In this document: positions 45,179 to 54,866 of the stretch, piece by piece
Position numbering within the stretch: the stretch's first letter is position 1
Layout of the letters: the number at the start of each line of letters is the position of its first letter
Assembly (NCBI GenBank): GCA_963921425.1
Contig: OY992834.1
Coordinates: 26,549,923-26,613,922 of the forward strand
Origin: Dryas octopetala
Taxonomy: Eukaryota > Streptophyta > Magnoliopsida > Rosales > Rosaceae
Length of the DNA stretch: 64,000 nucleotides
Direction: 5' to 3'
Program-made: the position numbers and the translations under genes
The notes under the pieces: model-generated
Databases searched by the model: none
What the model saw: only the letters and a program-made list of their open reading frames with translations
What the model was told of the DNA's origin: nothing

Positions 45179-47555
45179 TCATGCAGATCGCTCGGCAGGC
45201 CCTTCCTGGACCGGCTCGGTAGACTCCTCGGGCGTCTCCTCGCCGAGCTGCACCACCTCAACCCCGCTGATCTGCATCTCAGCATTGGGATCGGATTCGG
45301 GGACTGGGGGGATCGGGGTCGGCTCGCACTCGGGCAGCGGAGGATCCTCTGGCGTCGGCTCGGTCACTGAAGTGACCACCTCGGCGGCAGCTCGGTGATC
45401 AGCAAGAGGAAGGTCTTCTTGATGGCTCTCCTGGGTGTCCCCCTCGCCGTCGGACTCGCCGATGAAGGACAAATCCCAGTCCGGCCTCTTCGACCGGATC
45501 TCCTCCAGCAGTTCCTTGTACCCCTCGAACTGGGCATTGGCAAGTGCCTGGACGCTCGGCACTCCGGCTTGACGCCGAGACTCGACAGCCCTCCGCTCGG
45601 CAGCCTCGACGTCCCGCTGGAGGTCGTCGGCGAACTGGCCCAGCTCGGCCACCTTCTGCTCGGATACAAGCAGCTCCTTCCCGAGCCGAGCAACCTCCAC
45701 CTCTTTCTTGGCCAGCTTGGACCGCAGACCTGCCGACCGATCGCGCTCGGCCTTCACCACCCGCTCGGCCTCGGCCAGCTTCTCCTTGAGCTCCTGGATC
45801 CGCTCCCGAAGCCTCCCCATTTTCGCCTCGGCCTCGACAGCAGCGTGGGCAGCTTCAAACTGCTTCAAGGCAAGCTGTGAAAACAACAAAAAATTATTAA
45901 ATCCGAACCGAACGGATAAACATAATCCGAGGTGAAAAAGACTTACCAACATGGCTTGGCGGGATGTGCTCAGAGCCTTTTGACTGAAGCTCGGCTCCTC
46001 CTGGCCGACCCGGAGCCCCTACAATACCTTCGGCGTTATCACGCGCTTGAGGCCCGTGACGAACGGCTCGATGCAGGGGTCAACCTCCAACATCTTCAGG
46101 GGCACCGAGCCAGAGGCTTCGGCATTCCGATCACCGGGTTCGGCCCGGGTCCTCTTCTCAGGACGAACCTCGGTCGCCGGGCCTTTTCTTTTCTCTCCCT
46201 GCCGAGCCGATTTCGACACGGAGGGCCCGGGTCGGGCTGCGACAGCGGCGGGCGCTGGTACCGGGGTCGGTTCGGCGGGCACCCGGCCTGCAGCCTTCTT
46301 TTGGGCGCTCTTCTCCGCCTTCCTCCTGAGCCGAGCCTCCATATCTGCCGAGCTCATACCTCTCTCCGCCCTCGGATTCCACCTGGGTACAAACCAGGAG
46401 ATCCCGCTCGACCTGATCTGGGTCTGCCCGAGCAAGAACTTGGTGGATAGGTATTCAGCCGGCGAGTCTCTGATCACGGCGATCTGATCCCTCAGCTCGC
46501 CTCGGAGTTTATATTTGCCCCAGCTGACTGCAAGGATGAAACAGAAAGGAGTTAGCCACAAAATACATATATACAATCATCACAAAACATATACAAGTTG
46601 CCCTCGGATCGGCCCCAGTCTTCCAATGCCCACCTGGGATCCTAAAGGCTCTGGGGACCCGAGTCGGGGTGGGTCTGCTCAGATCGGCGAATTCCAAATC
46701 CCCAGAGACAAAGAAATATCTCCTCTTCCAAGTCTTCTGAGAGGAGGGATTGCCCGAGAACAACGGCCCCGAGTAGGCCTGCAGATTGTAGAAGCCAAGG
46801 TCGGTCTGCTTCGACCTCAGCGCATAGGAGCAGAATAGGATATCCTTGTCCGGCACACACTTATGCACTTTGTGCCACAAGATATGCAAGGACAGGATGA
46901 TCCTGTACACGTTGGGGTTTAGCTGGTGCGGCGCCGCGCCGATCATGGCCAGCCAGTCCTGAAGGAATGGGTGTAGGGGGAGCCGAACCCCGTTCTCGAA
47001 CATTTCAGGGTACATAGTCACCCATCCCTTGGGGGGTCGGCTCGGCCTCTCCTCTTCCATCGGCAATCTCATCAGCACGGATCCGGGGACTGAGTACCTA
47101 TCCCTCAAATCCCCGAGATGAAACTCGGTCATCTCATTGGGGATCTGATCGACCTTCCACGCCAATTCCTCGTAGAAGTCCGGGTCGATCGGACTCCCAG
47201 TCACCCCCTGAGCCGAGGTCGACGCCTCGTGACCCCGGTCCCTTTCATCTGAGCTCGAGGTAAGCCTACTCGGGATGGTGGCGATCGGCTCGACGTCAAG
47301 GGGTTCCTCGTCATCACCTTCGGCCACCCCTTGTTCCCGATCAGAACTCAACACTTCGGGGTTTTCCTGGTCCCCTCGAGCTCGGCGTTCCCCGCCTGGG
47401 TTGTGATCCAGCGCCGAGCCGACCTCATCTAACTCCTCGGATAACCCGTCCCAACTCGCCTCACCTGCCGGTGGGCTTCGGCTCAGCTCGGCGTCGCTAT
47501 CCCCATCAAATGCATCTCCCGAGCCGAGCCTACCGCTCGAGTTAGTTGTCGACAT
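45179..47555 (-). CDS. Antisense, intron-containing gene of the Gypsy element
   Basis: Three exons on the minus strand: 47555-46634, 46527-45947, 45874-45179. Junctions are cag|gtggg, ttgcag|tc, ttg|gtaagt and cacag|ctt, and the phases join. The start is ATG 47555 (MSTTNSSGRL), preferred over an upstream GTG. Length would be 732 residues. Exon 1 has an acidic N-terminus, then a domain like the putative gypsy-type transposase family (Pfam Transposase_28) with LPLHPFLQDWLAMIGAAPHQ. Exon 2 starts WGKYKLRGELRD and becomes basic and Ala/Pro-rich. Exon 3 is a long coiled coil (about residues 502-620) with an acidic tail. An in-frame TAG at 46021-46019 in exon 2 breaks this copy. The function of these antisense proteins is unknown. 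Confidence 0.75.
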
Positions 47556-47900
47556 GACAAACACCTTTTCTCTCTCTCTCTCTCTCTCTCTTATCTTTTT
47601 GAATCAAAAAGTGTCTTTTTTTCAAGAACACCAAGAACAAACCCAGAAAAAACCCGAAAATGTAAAAACTCAAAAGTGAGGAGAATCACTTACTGGTTTT
47701 CCTCCGCCCAAAGTCTCCGCCCCCAATACCCTCGGAATCACCTCGCCTACGACTGTGTCTGGTCGGATTTGGGATCGGACCACCACTCAAACGACGGAGA
47801 GAGAAAGAAAATCACGGTGGGAGAGAGAGTTTCGCAGGAGAGAGAGAGAGTGAACTTCTGAAAATGAGAGGGAAGAGAGAGAAACAGTCACATATATACC
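47556..47900 (-). promoter_or_regulatory. Leader/promoter region of the antisense gene
   Basis: Minus-strand sequence 5' of ATG 47555 carries a GA/CT microsatellite (47570-47591) and further purine-rich stretches (47800-47880), the sort of leader expected for a plant Pol II transcript. No TATA box was fixed with confidence. Confidence 0.4.
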
Positions 47901-48206
47901 CCCATGCAAACCGATCTCAGCCCTTCATTTTTTGGCGCTTCAAATCCCAGATCTTGACACCTGTCAAGCATTCAAAATACCCATAAATGAGGTGACCCTT
48001 ACGTTCCCCCATGCAGAAACCAAACGTCCCTTCACCTGCCCCCAAGATATTTTGGCCATACACAAGTCATCACCTGTTCGGATCTTCAGGAACATGGGCC
48101 TGTCGGGTTCGGCTCGGATCAAGCAACATGCTATCTTTGAGAAAAGTCCTTACACTTCAACTTCCAATCCACCACTGCCCGCTCGGATCGGAAGCTGGGG
48201 GACTCC

Positions 48207-49267
48207 TGTTTGTGGGAAAACCCACACCGATCCAAACAGCCAATCATGGCTCGACACGTGACTGGTCAAAACCAACCTTGGAGTTGACTTTCAGTGGTCA
48301 GACTTTGACCTCCACATCATCACTACTCAGCACTTCCTCCGCCAGCTCAGCTCGGGTCTCCATGCCGAGTCCTCCATGTCCGGTCCGAGCCGAACCGATG
48401 ACCTTCCAGGGATTGAGTGTTCATATTTCCATGGTCATCCCGGTTCGGCTCGGCTCGGCACAGAGATAATTTCCTTCCGAGTTCTGGCGTCGACTAGTTA
48501 GGGCTCGGAGAGACCCCTATCTATTGGACCGGCTCGGCCTGGAATCCCATGTCCGATCCGATCACACACGGGCTTCATGTATACGCATAAAAACATGTGT
48601 TCGGGTCGGCTCGGCTCTCCGCCGCCATTCCCGGGAAGATCACGTTGGGATGAACCGCCACACTTGAATGCACCTGACACAAATCCTCTGACAGATGGAA
48701 TATCCAGCCTGCATTCATGACTATTGAGGTAGTTTGTCTGAACCTTCCAACCTTGCATTTAATGGAGCATTGAATGCAGCATTGAATGCTGAGGAAGTGA
48801 GTGGCTGTGCATGCAACTAGTTCTGACCAGGCGCGTGGGTCTCTGGCAACCATTCATTCACATGCAGGTAACTTACTCATCCAGTCTTCCTTTGCCTATA
48901 TAAGACACCATATATGCACAAAGGGGGGGATCAATCTATCAATCCATCCACAGAAACACTTACACAAAAATTCCCACTCTCCAAAGAGCATACCCAACTT
49001 GCTGAAAATAACCCAGAACATTTGCCTTGTTCTTCCCATTCTCCCAAGTTCATCCTTTGTTCTTCCTCACCTATCATCAAACACCATCACTGATTTCATC
49101 ATCGGAGCGTGTTTGGCTGGTACCACACCGGTCCATCTCCTTTGATCTTGTGTTTGTCTACAGGAAGATCCCAATCAACATTCACGTCATCATCCAGCAG
49201 GGCTTCGGATCAACCAAGTCATCATCTCTACGTTGTTGCATCTACCTCACGAGAATTTGCATCAACA
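48207..49267 (+). repeat. Gypsy 3' LTR (1061 bp)
   Basis: TG..CA termini, preceded by the purine-rich tract gaagctgggggactcc. A TATA box, cctatataagacacc, lies at about 48895-48908 and would mark the U3/R border roughly 30 bp downstream. The first 32 bases nest two palindromes (tgtttg..caaaca, gtgggaaaacccac). Confidence 0.9.
48895..48904 (+). promoter_or_regulatory. TATA box of the Gypsy LTR
   Basis: ctatataaga in an otherwise GC-balanced LTR, with a C/A-rich leader following. This is the only LTR promoter left in the element because the 5' LTR is deleted, so transcription would run out into the right flank. Confidence 0.6.
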
Positions 49268-49407
49268 CTAACAGCTTCTAATATCCTTAACATTTTAAAG
49301 GATAAAAAAGAGTGTCTTGCAGTAAAAAAAAAAAAAAAAAGCTTGCAAGCCATCACCAATAAATTGAGACAAGCAATCAACCTCAAAATTCAACTATCAT
49401 TTATATA

Positions 49408-49841
49408 TATTTGATAGGAAACAAGACTTTATTAATCAAATAAATAAAAAAGTAGAGGACCGAGGACAAGGTGTCCTCTAAAGAAAAGCCAATGAGCTAC
49501 AAGTGTATATCCACTGTAGAATGCTCTAGAGAATAGCAGCCCTGCAATCTGAAAAGATTAACAGAAAAAGAGCTATCTCTAAACTCTGATGACAATGATG
49601 CCCACAGAGAAGCCCAGAACCTAACCCTTTCCCACAAATAATTCACCACCTCTCCGTTCACATCCTCATATATCTGTCTATTGTCCTTTCTAGCCAAACG
49701 ACCCAAAATACAGCCATTACTGCACATCTTCCCAGCACCAACGCCCCCTTTTTTACCTCCAAGAAACTTATGCTTCTCGCAGAAAAAAGCCACACATGCA
49801 TGTAGCAGGACCATAGCAGAATAAAGCCATAAATCAATCAA
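49408..49841 (-). pseudogene. LINE 3' end with zf-RVT-type C-terminus
   Basis: Minus-strand frame 49841-49497 contains RKDNRQIYEDVNGEV and LWERVRFWASLWASLSSEF, typical of the C-terminal end of plant L1-type LINE ORF2 after the zf-RVT domain. It is followed downstream on that strand by ttaataaagtcttgtttcct, a usual LINE tail. The upstream RT and endonuclease domains are missing, so this is a 5'-truncated, dead copy. Confidence 0.7.
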
Positions 49842-49917
49842 ACAAAAATAGTCGACAGTTTCTCTTCATCAGTCCCATTAATAACAAACAGATCATGTCA
49901 AAAGGATACTAACTCAT

Positions 49918-50290
49918 AAAACACAAGAATTCCTACTTCAATATATTAGCAGAACAGTCAATGATCGAAGTGACTCCAACTATCATCACAATTTCCTACC
50001 TAGCTACCATGTGCTAGCACACAGTCACACACAGATAATAGGTTTCGATTGGAACATCAACGTACTGTTGCATAATTTGAACCAAATTAAACATCTTAAA
50101 ACCCCCACTTATTAGTAATCATCATATATTTAAATTTTAATGGAGTTTGGCTTCTATGGCTTTGAGCCTATGAGTATAAGCATTGGTTACAAGGTGAAGC
50201 ATGGGATCCATTAAAAAAAAAAACAGAAAGTAGGAAAAAGCATGTGCTTTGCCTGTAAGCTAGCATATCACAAGAAGTTTAGGCTGATAT
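49918..50290. repeat. Dispersed non-coding block, copy A
   Basis: Begins ttcctacttcaatatattag and runs through gcacacagtcacacacagat, cccccacttattagtaatca and gcatgtgctttgcctgtaag. It is nearly identical to copy C (57904-58275) and close to copy B (50635-50950). Confidence 0.9.
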
Positions 50291-50634
50291 CGTAGAAAAA
50301 ACTGAAAGAAGAAAAAATATAATAATTATTTATAATTATTTTTTCCCTTAACAATTATAATATTTCTTCTTCTTTAATTATTTTTTCTTCTTTTATTTTT
50401 TATATTTTTTATTAATTTTCTTATTATAGTGTTATTTTTTAAATTTTTATAATTATTTTAATAGTGAAAAAATAATATTTAAATATTTTTAATGAAAAAT
50501 ATTTACAAATTTGACGGAATAACCTCATTTGATGCTTTAAGTGAACTAATAGTCCTGACTGATGCATTTTTTAAGGAAGAGTCATGATTTGACTCCAACA
50601 CACAAGTTGGAGCTAGTCCTTTCCCTCAAATTTT
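50291..50634. other. AT-rich linker, nothing recognised
   Basis: Strongly AT-rich, with imperfect inverted repeats such as aataattatttataattatt at 50321-50341. No coding signal. Confidence 0.5.
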
Positions 50635-50950
50635 CCCCTTCAATATATTAGCAGAACAGTCAATGATCGAAGTGATAAGTGACTCCAAGTATCACCACAA
50701 TTTCCTACCTACCATTTGTTGCACCTCACAGTCACACACAGATAATAGGTTTCAATTGGAACATCGAACTGTTGCATACTTTGAACCAAATTAAACATCT
50801 TAAAGCCCCCACTTATTAGTAATCATCATATATTTAAATTTTAATGTAGTTTGGCTTCTAGGGCTATGAGTATAAGCATTGGTTAGAAGGTGAAGAATGG
50901 GATCCATTTAAAAAAAAAAAAAATTAGGAAAAAGCATGTGCTTTGCCTGT
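50635..50950. repeat. Dispersed non-coding block, copy B
   Basis: Same order of words as copies A and C, with more indels (gtgataagtgactcc insertion, shortened gccatg-gtgc segment). It is followed by gagaccatttttgttggg, which resembles the sequence where the Copia element begins in copy C's locus. Confidence 0.85.
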
Positions 50951-51161
50951 AAGGGAGACCATTTTTGTTGGGATTGCAATACATTTTAATTTTTAATATC
51001 TGTTCTGCTTGTACAGGGGCAACAGTTAAACAGTTGAACATTTAAATTGATAGATATACAATAGGAAAAAAAAAAAAATCATAGCAAACTGACATATCAA
51101 TACCAGTACTGAAGCTATATCAAGTATGAGTTTGCCAAACTTTTGCAGAAGAACAACTTAC

Positions 51162-51226
51162 CATTTATGGGAACCGTCAGATTGATCTTTTATGTTGCTA
51201 CAACCTTCTAGGATTTGGCTGATGCC
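51162..51226 (-). other. Exon-like segment, unidentified
   Basis: On the minus strand a T-rich tract and ttaataaaatag precede a 65-bp open segment (GISQILEGCSNIKDQSDGSH) that ends at a strong donor, aaatg|gtaagttg. No homologous family came to mind and no partner exon in phase was found. It may be an isolated exon of a gene broken up by the surrounding insertions, or chance. Confidence 0.25.
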
Positions 51227-51365
51227 CTATTTTATTAAAAAATGAAATGTAAAATTAAAACAAGCTATGTGAAGTAGAGTAATTTTCACTGATACAAAAA
51301 AAAAAGGATCTTAAGTTCCTCGTTTTAATCATTTCATCCAAATGGTTTCACATGAAGCTAAAGTC

Positions 51366-51805
51366 AGAAAACCATATATATATATATTATGCCATTTTCA
51401 TTGAGGGATCCCTAAAATAATTTTATTTAATAGATTTCTCATGGGGCCCAATTTATATAGTATTTCAACGATCCGAACCATATATATACCTTTTAGGTCT
51501 TTTCAAATATCATCATTGCTAAAAAAATTAGACAAATAGAAAATCATTAAACTATCAAACTTTGATAAATTAAATAGACGAACATAATATCTTTGTTAAA
51601 CACTTGAAATGATGACTGTTTAATCAACGGTTAAATGGTTTTCGATAAACCTAATTTTTTGCAAGAACAATCTTTTAAAAGAGACAAAAAAAAAATAGTC
51701 AATTTCGATCATCAAAATATAATGTGGAGTGAACCCTACAAGATATCTCTTAAAAAGCTTATTTAAGGAATCCGTCAATGGAATGGGCCTATATATACAT
51801 GTTTC
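51366..51805. mobile_element. Fold-back MITE, copy D1
   Basis: The left arm ttcattgagggatccctaaa and the right arm (complement ttccattgacggattcctta) are inverted, with further complementary sequence inward. It is homologous to 61948-62200 and 62228-62643. Confidence 0.75.
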
Positions 51806-52870
51806 TTGAGATATTTGCATAAGTTTTCTCTCGTCTCTATATATCATCTAAAAATTGGAATTCTTAGTGTTGCTATAGGGAGTTAAATATTTGTTGAAAT
51901 GTTCATCTAATCATGAAAAAGTAGAAACAATTTTTTCACTCTAAACTTGGAGAACGAATCAGGCTTTCCAAGTACAATGAATTAAGTAGGATTTTGTTAA
52001 CCAAATGCATTGATGTATATTTGAGACTTGAGCAATTTTTCCCATGTCCAAAATGATGAAACATAAATCCATAAAATAAGTTCCAGCTCAATGCAACAAG
52101 AGCTAAAAAAGAAGAGTATTTCTCAGAGCAAATTGTACTATGTGATTATGGAATATGAATTTTTTTTTTCTTTTACAAACAGTCGTTATTTGTTAATAAA
52201 CTATTTCTATCTTTACCATTTGGTTGTATGTGACTATTTGAATTGCAAATTTTTTTCGTAGAAACCTAAATGATCAAGAGCTGGGGGAGCTATCTGAGTG
52301 TTGCTGGATTGTTTAGAGAATCTAGTGCTGGTTCCTTCTAGTTCGAATAAAAGATTTTGGAAATTAGAGTCTTTGAGAGCTTTTTCTTGCAGATCTTTTT
52401 CAAAACAGTTAATGGACAACTCTTCTCGTTCTTTTGTAAGACCGTTTCATGCCATTTGGAAAGTTTTATTGATTATAGGAGACTGAATACCTATGACATG
52501 GTTCAAAGGAGAAGGCCTTCTTAGTGATAAACAATTATCCTCAGCCAATGTCTATTCAACGTCAGAGCCTCAAGAGTCCCCAATTCATCCAAAGGCTACG
52601 TCTCTATCTCCTGGGCCATATCCATCTACTGGATCATCATCAGTTTCTATTAGATAATGTTTGCTTTGCTATTATCTCTTTATGTATCACTTATCCTCCG
52701 TATAAAGGATGTCTTGTACCTTAGATAGGACTCTTGTATGCTTTTCCTATATATTGAATGCAATACAGAACCCTCTGTATCAAAGAGGATTACAATTTAT
52801 ATTATGGTATCAGAGCCATAAAAGTCACACGACTTCCTTATACTCTGGTTATTTTCTTTTTCTATTTTTC

Positions 52871-53774
52871 ATGGCTTCTATCTCACAACCCAGTACTCCT
52901 ATCACCAATGAGGATGAAATACCTATCCCAGCTTCACCTGTTGCACCTCCAATCATGTCCACCACCACCACCACTGTTATCACTTCTCCTTTTCCTACCA
53001 TACCTGTTAAACTTACTAAACTTAATTTTCTGGCCTGGCGTGCTCAAGTCACTCCACTCATTAAGAGTAGAGGTCTGTGGAGTTTTGTGGATGGCTCCAG
53101 CAAATGTCCCCCTGCATTTCTTGAACAAGATGTGGTGAATCCCGCCTTTGAAGAGTGGATTCAAAAGGACCAGACTGTGCTTAGTTTTATCAACACCTCT
53201 CTCTCTGAACCTATTCTGGGAGGAGTTGCTTTGAGTACTTGTGCTCATGATACTTGGACGGCACTTGAGGCACGATATGCCTCTCAATCTCAACATCGAA
53301 TTCTGGCGTTACGTAATGAACTATTGCGTACTACACGAGGTGATGCTTCTATTTCTACATTTTTTGAGAAAATTAATCGTCTTTCCGATCCCTTATCTGT
53401 GGCAGGACACCGTGTTCCTGAAAGTGAGTTGGTTTCCATTATCATGGACGGTGTTGGTCCGTTATATGACAACACAGTGAGTTCTGCTCATGCTCGTGAT
53501 AGTTTGATCTCACTTGACGGTCTTGAATCGATCTCTGCTTTTGACTGCTGAACGACGATATCGAAATCAAGGGCTCTTGGGACATGATTCTAAACCGCCA
53601 TTACAGGCCATGAGTGCTAATCGTGGCAGAGGTCGTGGAGGCCGTGGTGGTTGAGGTTCTTCCACTTACCAGGCTCACAACCACCAGGGGTCTCGTTTCC
53701 ATGAGTCTCCACATGCATTTGCTCACGGCCCTACTACTAATCCATATTCACCTCATAGGCGTTTTACTCCTGGT
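52871..53774 (+). pseudogene. Copia gag (frameshifted)
   Basis: Starts at ATG 52871 (MASISQPSTPITNEDEIP); upstream codons of the same frame lie in the LTR. A UBN2-type Gag core follows: LNFLAWRAQVTPLIKSRGLW, then LEARYASQSQHRILALRNEL. The frame stops at 53549-53551 after a frameshift at about 53520. A further in-frame TGA occurs in the Gly/Arg-rich RGRGRGGRGG segment at about 53653. The zinc knuckle is in the next ORF. Gag would package element RNA. The lesions prevent a continuous gag-pol from this copy. Confidence 0.85.
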
Positions 53775-54866
53775 ATGTTTGCTGCTGGTTCTGTTTGTAA
53801 TTCAATTACTAATCGAAATGCTTCTATTCTTGGTCCAGCTCCATCGAGTTCCTCTTCTTCTGGTTTTTCAAATAGCAATCACACAACCACAAACAATTCC
53901 ACTGGGCGTGTTCAGTGTCAAATCTGCGGAAGAACAAATCATTCTGCTATTGATTGCTACCAACGTATGAATCATGCTTATGAAGGTCGAGTGCCAGCAA
54001 GTAAACTCTCTGCCATGGCTGCCACTTCACACGGTGGACAGGATCCAAATCACTGGTTGCTTGATACAGGTGCTAATGCTCATATTACACATACGCTTGA
54101 TAATCTTCAACATCCACGAGATTTCCAAGGGGATACTGTTGGTGGTGTGATTACCGGTTCAGGTTTGAACATTCATAAAACTGGTTTTAAAAATTTTATT
54201 CATGATTCTAAGATTTATTCTCTTTCTCCTCTTCTTTACTCTCCTCATGCTTCCGCCAATATTCTTTCTGTTCATCATTTTCTTAAAGATAATAATTGTA
54301 ACCTTTTGCTTTCTCCTGCTTCTTTTTGTTTGAAGGATCGAACTTCGGGGAAGATCCTTTTCCACGGCACGAGTAAAGATGGGCTCTATCCCATTATTCT
54401 TCCTCGCTCCGATTCCAGTCTCAAAGTTTATCATTCCAATAAGGCTGATGTGCATCAATGGCATGCGCGTTTAGGACATCCATCTTATGCTGTTTTGAAT
54501 ATTTTACGTTTCGATCTCGGTTTTTCAATAAAAGACAAGTCTTTTTGTGGTTCTTGTCCGTTAGGCAAATCTACTAAGTTACCTTTTGGTGTTTCGGATT
54601 TTGTTGCTAGTAGTCCTTTTGAGTTAGTGCATTCGGATGTATGGACATCTTCAATTTTATCACATGATGGGTTTCGCTATTTTGTTAATTTTGTTGATCA
54701 CTTTACCAAGTATACCTGGGTGTTTTCTTTACGTAGAAAATGTGATGTTTATGATGTTTTTTGTCGTTTCCTTAAATATGTCTCCACTCAATTTTCTTGT
54801 TCCATTAAACAATTGCAAAGTGATGGTGGTTCTCAGTACTCGTTTTCAAACTATTTTACAGGATAA
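53775..54866 (+). CDS. Copia zinc knuckle, protease and integrase N-part
   Basis: Order of domains in this 363-codon frame: zinc knuckle CQICGRTNHSAIDC (about residues 49-62), protease WLLDTGANAHIT (about 94), GAG-preintegrase WHARLGHPSYAVLNIL, then integrase with the first catalytic Asp (SDVW) and DHFTKYTWVF. The frame breaks at about 54845, just after the second catalytic Asp (QSDGGSQYS), and pol continues in another frame. The ATG at 53775 is internal, not a native start; the region is part of the gag-pol polyprotein. One single-base indel seems enough to explain the break. Confidence 0.85.
   Translation: MFAAGSVCNSITNRNASILGPAPSSSSSSGFSNSNHTTTNNSTGRVQCQICGRTNHSAIDCYQRMNHAYEGRVPASKLSAMAATSHGGQDPNHWLLDTGANAHITHTLDNLQHPRDFQGDTVGGVITGSGLNIHKTGFKNFIHDSKIYSLSPLLYSPHASANILSVHHFLKDNNCNLLLSPASFCLKDRTSGKILFHGTSKDGLYPIILPRSDSSLKVYHSNKADVHQWHARLGHPSYAVLNILRFDLGFSIKDKSFCGSCPLGKSTKLPFGVSDFVASSPFELVHSDVWTSSILSHDGFRYFVNFVDHFTKYTWVFSLRRKCDVYDVFCRFLKYVSTQFSCSIKQLQSDGGSQYSFSNYFTG

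Larger units (their letters stand above)
38576..49267 (+). mobile_element. Ty3/Gypsy element, Tat type, 10.7 kb
   Basis: The target duplication ctaac flanks it at 38571-38575 and 49268-49272. The 3' LTR is 48207-49267 (1061 bp, TGTTTGTGGG to CATCAACA). The 5' LTR is reduced to its first ~36 bp (38576-38611), after which the sequence jumps into gag. Order: gag, protease, RT, RNase H, second (archaeal-type) RNase H, integrase, tandem array, antisense gene, 3' LTR. The dual RNase H and antisense gene identify the Tat/Ogre/Retand group. GC content is visibly higher than in the surroundings. Confidence 0.95.
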
